From: CAZTCJ01 sp964612085
GTDB taxonomy: Bacteria; Pseudomonadota; Alphaproteobacteria; JAJFIK01
Direction of reading: 5' to 3'
DNA length: 39,670 bases
NCBI GenBank assembly: GCA_964612085.1
Contig: CAZTCJ010000029.1
Location: 1 to 39,670, forward strand
Position numbers and translations under genes: made by a program. Under the pieces are notes generated by a model, which saw only the letters and a program-made list of their open reading frames with translations, made no database searches and had not been told where the DNA came from. Shown in pieces: positions 17,400 through 24,885 of this stretch (the stretch's first letter is position 1; every line of letters starts with the position of its first letter).

Positions 17400-17921
17400 A
17401 TGGCCAAGCTGGAAACCGCCATCCTTGCCGGTGGCTGCTTTTGGGGCATGCAGGACCTGTTTCGGAAAATCCCCGGCGTCGTCGAGACGGAAGTGGGCTA
17501 CACCGGCGGCGATCTGGAAAACCCCACCTATCGCGATGTCTGCACCGGCAAGACCGGTCATGCGGAAAGCATCAAAATCGCTTTCGACGCGGAGACCGTC
17601 AGCTACCGGAAGATCCTGGAATTCATGTTCCAGATCCACGACCCGACGACCCTGAACCGTCAGGGTAATGACCGGGGCACCCAATACCGCTCCGCGATCT
17701 TTTATCTGGACGAAGACCAGGCGCGCATCGCGGGCGAGGTGATCGAGGCCGTGAACGCCTCAGGGCGCTGGCCCGGCAAGGTGGTGACCGAAGTCGTGGC
17801 CGCCAAACCGTTCTACCGGGCGGAAGAGGCGCACCAGGATTATCTGGAAAAGATCCCGAACGGCTATACTTGCCATTTCGTCCGGCCCGACTGGACCCTG
17901 TTCGATCAGGCAGCGGAGTAA
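17400..17921 (+). CDS. msrA: Peptide-methionine (S)-S-oxide reductase MsrA
   Basis: A 173-residue MsrA, the enzyme that reduces the S-epimer of methionine sulfoxide in proteins and free Met. The catalytic motif GCFWG is at 12-16 with the nucleophilic Cys13. Other family marks are GYTGGDLENPTYRDVCTGKTGHAE (with Cys48), FQIHDPTTLNRQGNDRGTQYRSAIFY and AEEAHQDYLEKIPNGYTCHF with Cys158, a candidate resolving cysteine. There is no signal peptide, so it is cytosolic. The start follows AGGAGG by 8 bases. The methionine-R-sulfoxide reductase MsrB is not nearby. A terminator-like hairpin follows the stop. Confidence 0.97.
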   Translation: MAKLETAILAGGCFWGMQDLFRKIPGVVETEVGYTGGDLENPTYRDVCTGKTGHAESIKIAFDAETVSYRKILEFMFQIHDPTTLNRQGNDRGTQYRSAIFYLDEDQARIAGEVIEAVNASGRWPGKVVTEVVAAKPFYRAEEAHQDYLEKIPNGYTCHFVRPDWTLFDQAAE

Positions 17922-17950
17922 CGCGGCCTCTCAACCGGTAAACCGGTTTC

Positions 17951-17992
17951 GTGCCCGGCACAGGCTTTCAAACCCTGCCGGGCACGGTTTTA
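17951..17992 (+). terminator. Rho-independent-type terminator after msrA
   Basis: A 10-bp GC-rich stem, GTGCCCGGCA (17951-17960) and TGCCGGGCAC (17976-17985), with a 15-base loop, is followed by GGTTTTA. It lies 30 bases after the msrA stop and before the hutH promoter region. Confidence 0.7.
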
Positions 17993-18032
17993 CCCTTATT
18001 TTACAGTTTAAAATTGTTTAAATAGCGAGCGA

Positions 18033-18045
18033 CTTCGTATACAAG
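18033..18045. promoter_or_regulatory. Candidate HutC-type operator upstream of hutH
   Basis: The near-palindrome CTTCGTATACAAG lies 30 bases before the hutH start. It resembles the CTTGTATATACAAG-like sites bound by HutC, the GntR-family repressor of histidine utilisation genes, with one mismatch breaking the symmetry. No hutC gene is in the window, so the assignment rests on the sequence and its position alone. Confidence 0.4.
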
Positions 18046-18074
18046 ACACACACCAAACCCGGAGGGAGGACACC

Positions 18075-19622
18075 ATGGGAAGCGCGGATCATCACGGTGC
18101 GGCCGTTCTCGATCCCGGGCGGATCACGCTAGGCGACCTGCGGCGGATCTGGGCGGGCACCGGCCCCGTGACCCTGACCGGGGACGCTTATGCCAGGATC
18201 GCCGCGTCGTCCCAAGCGGTCGAAGACATTCTGAAATCGGGCCATACGGTCTACGGCATCAATACGGGCTTCGGCCTGCTCGCTTCCACGCGCATCTCGC
18301 CGGAAAAACTGACCCAGCTTCAACGCAATCTGGTGCTTTCCCACAGTTGCGGCGTGGGACCCGATCTCGACGACCGGGTGGTGCGCCTGATCCTTGCCCT
18401 GAAGCTCGCCTGTCTTGGGCGCGGCCATTCCGGCGTCCGCCCGCTCCTGGCCGAGCGGCTGCAGGCTTTCATCGAGACCGAGGCTTACCCCATCGTACCG
18501 GCCCAGGGCTCGGTCGGCGCCTCAGGCGATCTGGCGCCGCTCGCCCATATCGCCGCCGCCATGATCGGGGTCGGCCGGATCCGGATCAAGGGAGAAACCC
18601 TCCCGGCCCAGGAGGCGCTCGCCCGTCTCGGCCTCGAACCGCTTGTGCTCGGACCCAAGGAAGGGCTGGCGCTGATCAACGGCACCCAGGTCTCCACGGC
18701 GCTGGCGCTCGATGCGCTTTTCCGTACGGAACATATCTTCGCCGCGGCGGTCGCGAGCGGCGCCTTGTCGGTCGACGCCCTGAAAGGCTCCGACATCCCG
18801 TTCGATCCGCGCATTCACGATCTGCGCGGCCATCAGGGCCAGATCGACGTGGCCGCCCAGTACCGCGCCTTGCTGGACGGCAGTGAGATCCGCGCGTCCC
18901 ATAGGGACTGCGACAAGGTTCAGGATCCTTATTCCGTGCGCTGTCAGCCCCAGGTCATGGGCGCCTGCCTCGATATGATCCGTATGGTGTCTCAAACGCT
19001 CCTGACCGAAGCCAATGCCGTGACCGACAACCCGCTGATCTTCGACGATCCGTGCGATGCGCTTTCGGGCGGCAACTTCCACGGCGAACCGGTGGCCTTC
19101 GCCGCCGACATGCTGAGCATGGCGCTGTGCGAAATCGCGAGCCTGTCGGAACGGCGACTGACCCTGCTGGTGGATCCCGCCATGAGCGGCCTGCCCGCCT
19201 TCCTGGTGGCCGACAGCGGGCTGAATTCGGGCTTCATGATCGCCCAGGTGACCGCCGCCGCGCTCGTCTCGGAAAACCGGACATCCGCCCACCCCTCAAG
19301 CGTGGACAGCATTCCCACATCGGCCAATCAGGAGGATCACGTCTCCATGGCCACCACGGCGGCGCGCCGGGCCTGCGGTATCGCCGCCAATAGCGCCCAG
19401 GTCGCGGCCATCGAGCTTTTGGCGGCGGCCCAGGGGATCGAGTTCCACGCGCCCCTTGTCACTTCTCCGGCCCTGCTCGCCATCAAGGCCCGCATCCGCG
19501 CCCATGTGGATCCCTATACGGAGGACCGGTATTTCGCCGACGATATCGCGGCGATCGCCCGGCTGGTGGACGACGGCGCGTTTCTCGATGCCGCCAGGCC
19601 GGTGCTGCCCAGCACCACATGA
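18075..19622 (+). CDS. hutH: Histidine ammonia-lyase
   Basis: A 515-residue histidine ammonia-lyase, close to the usual length of about 510. It converts L-histidine to urocanate and ammonia, the first step of histidine breakdown. The MIO cofactor tripeptide Ala149-Ser150-Gly151 is visible in GSVGASGDLAPLAH. Other marks are VYGINTGFG (54-66), GTQVSTAL, QDPYSVRCQPQVMG, NAVTDNPLIF and TSANQEDHVSM. The ribosome site GGAGGGAGGA precedes the ATG. No hutU, hutI, hutG or hutC gene flanks it, so it is an orphan hutH here; the rest of the pathway would have to be elsewhere. A tyrosine or phenylalanine lyase is less likely given the His-lyase-type motifs, but I cannot test specificity. Confidence 0.95.
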   Translation: MGSADHHGAAVLDPGRITLGDLRRIWAGTGPVTLTGDAYARIAASSQAVEDILKSGHTVYGINTGFGLLASTRISPEKLTQLQRNLVLSHSCGVGPDLDDRVVRLILALKLACLGRGHSGVRPLLAERLQAFIETEAYPIVPAQGSVGASGDLAPLAHIAAAMIGVGRIRIKGETLPAQEALARLGLEPLVLGPKEGLALINGTQVSTALALDALFRTEHIFAAAVASGALSVDALKGSDIPFDPRIHDLRGHQGQIDVAAQYRALLDGSEIRASHRDCDKVQDPYSVRCQPQVMGACLDMIRMVSQTLLTEANAVTDNPLIFDDPCDALSGGNFHGEPVAFAADMLSMALCEIASLSERRLTLLVDPAMSGLPAFLVADSGLNSGFMIAQVTAAALVSENRTSAHPSSVDSIPTSANQEDHVSMATTAARRACGIAANSAQVAAIELLAAAQGIEFHAPLVTSPALLAIKARIRAHVDPYTEDRYFADDIAAIARLVDDGAFLDAARPVLPSTT

Positions 19623-19695
19623 TCCGCTCCGCGACGTGCGCGCGCGGCCAAGCCCCGCCGGTCTGCCGGTAGATCTCTGGATCATGCGCACGGGG

Positions 19696-19730
19696 AGAGA
19701 ACCGGCCTGACAGAAGAGGCCGGCTCTTCC
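19696..19730. terminator. Hairpin between convergent hutH and the minus-strand gene; likely bidirectional terminator
   Basis: The stem ACCGGCCT / AGGCCGG (19701-19708 and 19717-19723) is extended by AGAG and CTCT, with an 8-base loop and CTTCCTTGTCT following. It sits between the stops of two converging genes. Confidence 0.6.
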
Positions 19731-19741
19731 TTGTCTGAAGC

Positions 19742-20185
19742 TCACGCCACGCGGGTGATCCGCAGATGGGGCGTGCCGTTGGAGGTCTTCTCGTGCGAGA
19801 CGCCCTCCCGGGTCACCGTGCCCGTCACCCTGTGGCGCAGGGCGGAAAAACTGTCGAAGCGAACCACATCCACCGGCGCATCGAACGCGATGGTCAGGCG
19901 CGTGCGCCCATCGCTCACTATGCTGAGGGACAGGATTTCGCCCGTGAACGCATGGCCGAGATAAGCCCCAGCAATGCGCGCCCCGAGACGGTATGGCGGA
20001 TCGCTACGGCTCGCCTCGGCAGCCGCGCGCAGCGTATTCCAGTTGCGAAAGCCATAGCCTTGAGCGAGCTGCTCCAGCGATTGGCTGTGGGTCATGGTGC
20101 CGCCACGGGCCTCGAAGGCCGTGCGTATGTGCCTGGCTTCCTGTTTCAGGCGCTCAAGCGAGGGTAAGGGATTGGGGCCGGTCAT
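19742..20185 (-). CDS. Glyoxalase-superfamily-like small protein
   Basis: A 147-residue protein. The N-terminal half has the short helical pattern LERLKQEARHIRTAFEARGGTMTHSQSLEQLAQGYGFRNWNTLRAA, which I recall from proteins annotated as glyoxalase-superfamily or glyoxalase-related (SHSQALE..A..HGFRDWNAL is typical). The second half (about 65-147) is beta-rich and contains no metal-site residues that I can identify. No function is known. Start 20185 was chosen because GGAAAGG lies 7 bases upstream; an in-frame ATG at 20206 is possible. It is convergent with hutH and lies next to a repeat-rich intergenic region. Confidence 0.7.
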   Translation of the reverse strand: MTGPNPLPSLERLKQEARHIRTAFEARGGTMTHSQSLEQLAQGYGFRNWNTLRAAAEASRSDPPYRLGARIAGAYLGHAFTGEILSLSIVSDGRTRLTIAFDAPVDVVRFDSFSALRHRVTGTVTREGVSHEKTSNGTPHLRITRVA

Positions 20186-20375
20186 GGCGCTGCCTTTCCA
20201 GTTCATCTCGCGGCGTATCGGATGGGGCTCGCATTGCCATCGGTCCGCGCACTGGGTCAGGCGGATCGCATGATGCCGAAAGCTTCGCCAGGGCATGAGC
20301 CTGCGAGCGGCAGGGGCTTTCGGACCCGCACTTGTCATACAGCCATCGGGCCCCGCAGGCAACCGTTTCCGAGCC

Positions 20376-20483
20376 TTAGAGCGAGGTCAGGAAAAGTGGA
20401 TACCGGTTTTCCGTCCGGCCGAGCGAGAAATCAACATTCTAGAGCGGGATCGTGATTTCGTTTAATCCGATCCCGTTCTAGAG
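20376..20483. repeat. Dispersed alphaproteobacterial palindromic element
   Basis: Two inverted repeats stand side by side. The left is GGAAAAGTGG (20390-20399), ATA, then CCGGTTTTCC (20403-20412). The right has arms TCTAGAGCGGGATCG (20438-20452) and CGATCCCGTTCTAGA (20468-20482), matching at 14 of 15 positions, with TGATTTCGTTTAATC between. I recognise both forms (GAAAAGTGG..ACCGGTTTTC and GATTTCGTTTAATC) as widespread intergenic repeats of Alphaproteobacteria. Confidence 0.75.
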
Positions 20484-20543
20484 CTGACATTTCCATACTC
20501 GGCGAACGGTCGATCAGTATACCTAAACCAATCGATGGCTCCC

Positions 20544-20557
20544 TTGATACTTATCAA
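20544..20557. promoter_or_regulatory. FNR/Anr-type box upstream of ompW
   Basis: TTGATACTTATCAA is a perfect match to the FNR/FixK/Anr consensus TTGAT-N4-ATCAA. Its centre lies 74 bases before the ompW ATG. A class II arrangement would put the transcription start near 20592 and a CATAAA-like -10 element near 20577. OmpW is an FNR target in E. coli, which supports the assignment. Confidence 0.85.
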
Positions 20558-20624
20558 TGTCCGTATAAGGTCAGTTCATAAACTGACGGCATTTCCAAGT
20601 GTGACGGAGCAGGAGGTATAAACC

Positions 20625-21242
20625 ATGAGTTGGAGAACGGGGCTCGCAAGCCTTTTCCTGGCTGCAGCCATGCCGTTGAGCGCCTATGCGGAACAAGGCG
20701 ATTTCATGCTGCGCGTACGGGGCATCGCGGTGACACCGCAAGAAGACGCCGACATCAAGACGATCGGCGGGGATGTGGACATCGACACGGCCTATGTCCC
20801 GGAAGTTGATATCAGCTATTTCCTGACGGATCATCTGGCTCTTGAGCTGATTGCCGCCAGCCCGCGTCATGAAGTGACCGCCATCAATACGGCCGCCGGT
20901 TCGCTTGACCTCGGCCATGTGCGCCTGCTGCCGCCGACCCTGACGCTGCAGTATCACTTCATGCCGGAAAGCCGGATCAAGCCTTATGTCGGTGCAGGGA
21001 TCAATTACACGGTCTTTTATAATGAACGCCTCGCCGGCGGCGGTGAGATCGACTACGACGACAGCTTCGGGTTCGCGCTCCAGGCGGGCATCGATTTCAA
21101 TGTCCGGGGCAACTGGTATGTGAACGTCGATGCCAAAAAGGTCTGGCTCGAAACCAGCGTCGATATCAACAACGGCGCGGTGACGGCCGATGTGGAGATC
21201 AATCCGCTGATCGTCGGCGGCGGCATCGGCTACCGCTTCTAA
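20625..21242 (+). CDS. ompW: Outer membrane protein OmpW
   Basis: A 205-residue outer membrane protein. A signal peptide (MSWRTGLASLFLAAAMPLSAYA) precedes an eight-stranded beta-barrel. Family marks are the first strand FMLRVRGIAVTPQ, the segment YVPEVDISYFLTDHLALELIA, the RLLPPTLTLQYHF turn, KPYVGAGINYTVFY, and the final strand VGGGIGYRF ending in phenylalanine, the usual signal for barrel insertion by the Bam complex. OmpW forms a narrow hydrophobic channel for small molecules and is tied to oxygen and stress responses in other bacteria. The ribosome site GGAGG precedes the start. The 5' region carries a perfect FNR-type box and a 7-bp hairpin (GTCAGTT/AACTGAC, 20570-20587). Confidence 0.93.
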   Translation: MSWRTGLASLFLAAAMPLSAYAEQGDFMLRVRGIAVTPQEDADIKTIGGDVDIDTAYVPEVDISYFLTDHLALELIAASPRHEVTAINTAAGSLDLGHVRLLPPTLTLQYHFMPESRIKPYVGAGINYTVFYNERLAGGGEIDYDDSFGFALQAGIDFNVRGNWYVNVDAKKVWLETSVDINNGAVTADVEINPLIVGGGIGYRF

Positions 21243-21255
21243 TCCTCTTGATATC

Positions 21256-21289
21256 CTGTGGCGCCGGAGATCCCTCAAAGGCGCCACAG
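21256..21289 (+). terminator. Hairpin after ompW, possible terminator
   Basis: A perfect 10-bp stem, CTGTGGCGCC (21256-21265) and GGCGCCACAG (21280-21289), with a 14-base loop, starts 13 bases after the ompW stop. There is no T-run, so intrinsic termination is uncertain; it may instead protect the 3' end of the mRNA. Confidence 0.45.
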
Positions 21290-21407
21290 CACCCGTCTCA
21301 ACAAGACCGCTAAAACGCAGTAAGCTGCCTGACTGACAAAGGCCCGGCTCCCTTAGGTGTGCGCTGCACAACAGGCAAGGCCGGCATAGAGTTGGGGAGG
21401 TGAAGCG

Positions 21408-22820
21408 TTGACATCATCCGGGCCCATCGCGGGCGCAAAGCCATTCGGATCGCCTGAGACGGGCTACGGGACCACGGGATACCGCACTTATGTGCTGATC
21501 ACCCTGCTCATCGTCTACACCTTCAACTTCATCGACCGCATTCTGATCGGCGTGGTCGCGGAACCGCTGATCCAGGAATTCGAACTGCAGGACTGGCAGT
21601 TCGGCTTGCTGTCCGGCTTCGGGTTCGCGCTCCTTTATACGGTCATGGGCATTCCTATCGCGCGCATGGCCGAAACCCATAATCGTGTCACGATCATCGC
21701 GATCTGCGTCGCCCTGTGGTCGGCCATGACGGCGCTATGCGGACTCGCCAACAGTTTCCTGATGCTGCTGATCTTCCGCATCGGCGTCGGCATCGGCGAG
21801 GCCGGTTGTACGCCGCCCGCGAACTCTCTTATTGCGGATTATTTCGTTCCCCGCGCCCGTTCCACCGCGCTCGGCGTCTATGCCATGGGCGTGACCTTGG
21901 GCGGCGTGCTAGCGAACCTGTTCGGCGGCCCGATCGCCCAGGCCTGGTCCTGGCGGGAAGCCTTCATCTATCTGGGCGTGCCGGGCATCCTGCTCGCCGT
22001 CATCGTCAAGCTGACGGTCAAGGAACCGCCACGCGGCTTTACTGATCCAGGCGGCACCACCAAGGTCCCCCGCGCGAGCTTCGGCGAAGCCATGCGCGAG
22101 CTGGCCTCGAAGAGAACCTTCTGGGTGATGACGGTCGGCGCCACCATCGCGGCCTTTTGCGGCTATGGGGTTTCCAACTTCCAGAGCCCCTATCTGCAAC
22201 GCAATCTGGGCCTGACGGTCGCCGAAGCCGCCGTTCAGTTCAACGTCCCCATCGCCATGGCCTCCGCCCTGGGCACGGTCCTGCTGGGCTTCATCGTGGA
22301 GAAAATCTCACCCCGCCATCCCAATGCCATCGCCTGGCTGCCGGGTCTCGGCTTGATGGTCTCCGTGCCGCTTTACGTGGTCGGGTTCAATACGGACAAT
22401 CCAACCCTGGCCGTGATCTGCCTGATGGCGGCGGGCCTGTCGAAATACGGGTACCTGACCTCGCAATATGCCATCGGCCAGGGCGTCGTCGGCATGCGGA
22501 CGAGAGCCACGGCCATCGCTATCCTGCTCTTCATCGTTAACCTCGTCGGCTACGGGCTCGGGCCTTTGTTTGTCGGCCTGGTGAGCGATACCGCGATCTC
22601 CATGAGTTTGGCGGCCTCCGATCAGGCGGCGGATCTGACGCGCTTCATCTGCAAGGGCGATCTCTCCGCGCTGACGGCCGCCCAAGCGGAGCTGTGTCAG
22701 GCCGCCAATGCCTCGGGCCTGCGCACCGCCATGACCATCACCAGTCTGCTCTACGCCCTGGCCGGTCTGGCCTTCATCCTGGCGGGCCGGACGCTGCAGA
22801 AGGATCTCATCGCGCGATAG
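21408..22820 (+). CDS. Spinster-like MFS transporter
   Basis: A 470-residue major facilitator permease with about 12 helices. The first helix YVLITLLIVYTFNFIDRILIGVV and the segment LQDWQFGLLSGFGFALLYTVMGIPIARMAE are typical of the Spinster-like branch, as are RIGVGIGEAGCTPPANSLIADYF and ARSTALGVYAMGVTLGG. Members include sphingolipid and hexuronate-type carriers; the substrate here cannot be read from the sequence. The start is a TTG preceded by GGGGAGG. A stretch of about 45 residues before the last helices (SDQAADLTRFICKGDLSALTAAQAELCQAAN) forms an extracytoplasmic loop with two cysteines. The next gene follows 87 bases later on the same strand and might be co-transcribed. Confidence 0.9.
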   Translation: MTSSGPIAGAKPFGSPETGYGTTGYRTYVLITLLIVYTFNFIDRILIGVVAEPLIQEFELQDWQFGLLSGFGFALLYTVMGIPIARMAETHNRVTIIAICVALWSAMTALCGLANSFLMLLIFRIGVGIGEAGCTPPANSLIADYFVPRARSTALGVYAMGVTLGGVLANLFGGPIAQAWSWREAFIYLGVPGILLAVIVKLTVKEPPRGFTDPGGTTKVPRASFGEAMRELASKRTFWVMTVGATIAAFCGYGVSNFQSPYLQRNLGLTVAEAAVQFNVPIAMASALGTVLLGFIVEKISPRHPNAIAWLPGLGLMVSVPLYVVGFNTDNPTLAVICLMAAGLSKYGYLTSQYAIGQGVVGMRTRATAIAILLFIVNLVGYGLGPLFVGLVSDTAISMSLAASDQAADLTRFICKGDLSALTAAQAELCQAANASGLRTAMTITSLLYALAGLAFILAGRTLQKDLIAR

Positions 22821-22907
22821 CGGCACCCGCTCTCGACAGGCCGCCCATGGGTGGTAAAACCAAACCGGGTTGAAACGGCGGCCTGGGCCGCTGCGAGGGA
22901 GAGAGCG

Positions 22908-23927
22908 ATGGACGGGGTCTTGCGGACGGCGGGGTTGGTGTGTCTTCTGAGCTTAAGCGCCTGTGCCGGGCTGGAGACGGCGGACAGGCGCGCCGGTCCG
23001 AAGGCCCAAGACACGGACACCCGCCGCGCCCTCGTCATTCCCGTGGTTGCGGACATTCCGTATAATAAGGATCAGGAATACACGTTCCGCCAGATCACGG
23101 AAGATATTGCCGAAGGCGCCTACCCCTTCGCGGTGCATGTGGGCGATTACAAATCCGGCGGATCCGCCTGCACGCCCGACATCGATGCCCGCTTTCAGGA
23201 CTGGCTCACAGGCTTCGACATTCCTGTCTTCTATACGCCCGGCGATAATGAATGGACCGACTGCGACCGGGAGAGCCTGTCGCCGCGGGTCTCCGAACGG
23301 GACCGTTTAGCAACACTCCGCAGCCTGTTCTTCGCGTCTCCGCCCGCGACGCCCGGGGACTGGGCCGTGGCGCGCCCGGACGGCCTGCCGGAAAACGCGC
23401 TGTGGTCTTATGACGGCGTCGTCTTCGCAACACTCCATATGGTGGGCACGAATAATGGGCGCAGGCAGATTCTGCTCGACGACCCGGACCAAGCGCTCGC
23501 CGCCGTGGAGACGCGGGACCGGATCAATCTGGCCTGGATCGAAGAGGCTTTCGCCCGCGCGGCGGCGGAAGACGCTGCGGCGCTCGTGCTGTTCCAGCAA
23601 GGCGACCCGACCGTCACCGCATCCGATGCGCCCTGCACCCCCGATAACAGAGAGACCTGCGACGGCTTCGCCGCTTCTCGAACGCTCATGCGGGATCTGG
23701 CGGACCGCTTCGCCCGCCCCGTCCTGATTGTCCATGGTGACACGGCGCCCTATTGCTGGGACACCGGCTTCGGCGGCACCGAGGCGCCTAACCTGTGGCG
23801 TCTGAACGCGGGCGGCGATTTCATCCTAATCGATGCGGTGCGGCTGACCATCACGCCGGATCAGGAAGACCGGCCCTTCCACGCCGAAAGCCTGCTTTAT
23901 CGCATCCCGCCAGCGGCAAGCTGCTAG
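22908..23927 (+). CDS. Metallophosphoesterase-like lipoprotein
   Basis: A 339-residue predicted lipoprotein. The lipobox LSAC (Cys19) follows a hydrophobic signal. The body resembles calcineurin-like metallophosphoesterases: VVADIPYNK at the start of the domain (Asp49 in place of the usual DxH), FAVHVGDYKSGG (Gly79-Asp80), TPGDNEWTDC (112-119) and a C-terminal VLIVHGDTAPYCWD. The first histidine of the classical DxH motif is replaced, so activity is uncertain. Several cysteine pairs suggest periplasmic disulfides. Start 22908 was preferred because GAGGGAGAG precedes it and it gives a clean lipoprotein signal; the frame is open from a GTG at 22851. The stop lies inside the left edge of the second palindromic element. 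Confidence 0.8.
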   Translation: MDGVLRTAGLVCLLSLSACAGLETADRRAGPKAQDTDTRRALVIPVVADIPYNKDQEYTFRQITEDIAEGAYPFAVHVGDYKSGGSACTPDIDARFQDWLTGFDIPVFYTPGDNEWTDCDRESLSPRVSERDRLATLRSLFFASPPATPGDWAVARPDGLPENALWSYDGVVFATLHMVGTNNGRRQILLDDPDQALAAVETRDRINLAWIEEAFARAAAEDAAALVLFQQGDPTVTASDAPCTPDNRETCDGFAASRTLMRDLADRFARPVLIVHGDTAPYCWDTGFGGTEAPNLWRLNAGGDFILIDAVRLTITPDQEDRPFHAESLLYRIPPAASC

Positions 23928-24029
23928 GAGACTTTTTGGAAATGCGTCGCCAAGCGCATTTCCATGTGCCTGGCCGGCGGTCGGGAGGGGGAGCGGGCCG
24001 GTGATGCCTCTTTCCAAAAGGGCTCTAAG
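23924..24029. repeat. Structured palindromic element, copy 2
   Basis: A shorter relative of the element at 11810-11955. It shares the left end (CTAGGAGACTTTTTGGAAATGCG, 23924 onward), the hairpin GGAAATGCG/CGCATTTCC, the right arm of the large hairpin (GGTCGGGAGGGGGAGCGGGCC) and the right end TTCCAAAAGGGCT. The left arm of the large hairpin is missing. The element begins inside the stop codon region of the preceding gene. Confidence 0.7.
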
Positions 24030-24291
24030 GCCCAGGCGGAAAAAACTGCCGGTTTTATGGTTTGGTCGGCAATTTCATCAGATCCAATCTTTCCTATTAG
24101 CCGGAAAGTAACCACGATCTTACCCGGTTACAATTTGATTTAAATTATCTTTACACAGATTACGCGCCTCTCTCCAACCGCTTAGCTGGTTAATCTCCGG
24201 TTTACCCAAAATTGCCGGCCAAGTGGCATCGGTCTTGCCACTAAAGGGGCATACCGCACAGCAGCGGATGACCCAAATGAGGAGAGTGATC
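24030..24291. other. Leader region of the pilus operon
   Basis: About 260 AT-richer bases between the palindromic element and the pilin gene. It contains a candidate sigma-54 promoter at 24224-24238. I see no upstream activator motif that I can name and no gene; a frame open from 24223 is only an extension of the pilin frame. Confidence 0.5.
24224..24238 (+). promoter_or_regulatory. Candidate sigma-54 (RpoN) promoter of the pilus operon
   Basis: TGGCATCGGTCTTGC matches the RpoN consensus TGGCACG-N4-TTGC, with the invariant GG (24225-24226) and GC (24237-24238) separated by exactly 10 bases. Transcription would start about 12 bases downstream, near 24250, leaving a 42-base leader with AGGAG before the pilin ATG at 24292. 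Confidence 0.65.
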
Positions 24292-24759
24292 ATGTTCAAG
24301 TTTGTTGGTAAGGCGATCCTGGCGGCGGCTTTCGGTGCGGTGGCGATGGCGGGCACGGCCCAGGCCAGCAACACCGGAACGATCCGCCTGCAAGGCACCG
24401 TTCAAGACGTCTGTCAGGTTTCCGTCACCGATGCGGGCGTCAACCTGGACCTGGAAGCCGGCGAACGGGCCCGCGAAGTGGCGACGATCAACGAAACCTG
24501 TAACGATTACGACGGTTACACCATTTCTTTCGCCTCCAGCAACAAGGGCAAGCTGAAAAGCAATGACGGCGTCACCATCGACTACACGATCGACTACGAC
24601 AAATCGCGCAACGCCCGCCTGAACCGCACCCTGAACGTTCAGCGCAGCAAGGCCCAGTTCCGTCAGACCTACCCGCTGAAAGTCAGCCTGGACTCTTCCA
24701 ACTCGCGCATTGCCGGCACCTACACCGACACCGTGACCGTGACCGTCCGGGCCAAATAA
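24292..24759 (+). CDS. Chaperone-usher pilus major subunit (spore coat U / Csu-like)
   Basis: A 155-residue exported pilin. The signal peptide ends at AQA (residue 25). The mature part is a short beta-sandwich with two cysteines (41 and 70) that would form the subunit disulfide. The C-terminal strand AGTYTDTVTVTV is the mark of spore-coat-U-type (archaic or sigma class) chaperone-usher subunits such as CsuA/B. The mature N-terminus NTGTIRLQGTVQDVC would act as the donor strand. The ribosome site AGGAG lies 8 bases before the ATG. It is the first gene of a four-gene operon. Its distance of 126 bases to the chaperone gene and its position next to the promoter fit a highly expressed major subunit. 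Confidence 0.85.
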   Translation: MFKFVGKAILAAAFGAVAMAGTAQASNTGTIRLQGTVQDVCQVSVTDAGVNLDLEAGERAREVATINETCNDYDGYTISFASSNKGKLKSNDGVTIDYTIDYDKSRNARLNRTLNVQRSKAQFRQTYPLKVSLDSSNSRIAGTYTDTVTVTVRAK

Positions 24760-24885
24760 GATCCAGTCACCTCCTCGCCGCCCCGTCTCTGGCAGAAAGC
24801 CGGAACGGGGCGGTTCTTCCTTAACCGGCCCTTAGCACCCCCTCTGGCAATCTCGATGCCTCCAAACACATTGGAAGGCGCGATC

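Larger units (their letters stand above)
20186..20624. other. Gene-free stretch with a dispersed palindromic element and the ompW control region
   Basis: About 440 bases between divergent genes. The middle holds an alphaproteobacterial palindromic repeat (20376-20483). The right end holds an FNR-type box (20544-20557) and a small hairpin (20570-20587) before ompW. I see no gene in it. Confidence 0.6.

Noticed and set aside
1003..19622. Idea that the FGase-like domain and hutH form one histidine-degradation unit
   Set aside because: They are 15 kb apart on opposite strands, separated by unrelated genes, and the FGase domain is fused to GCS2. Nothing in the sequence links them.
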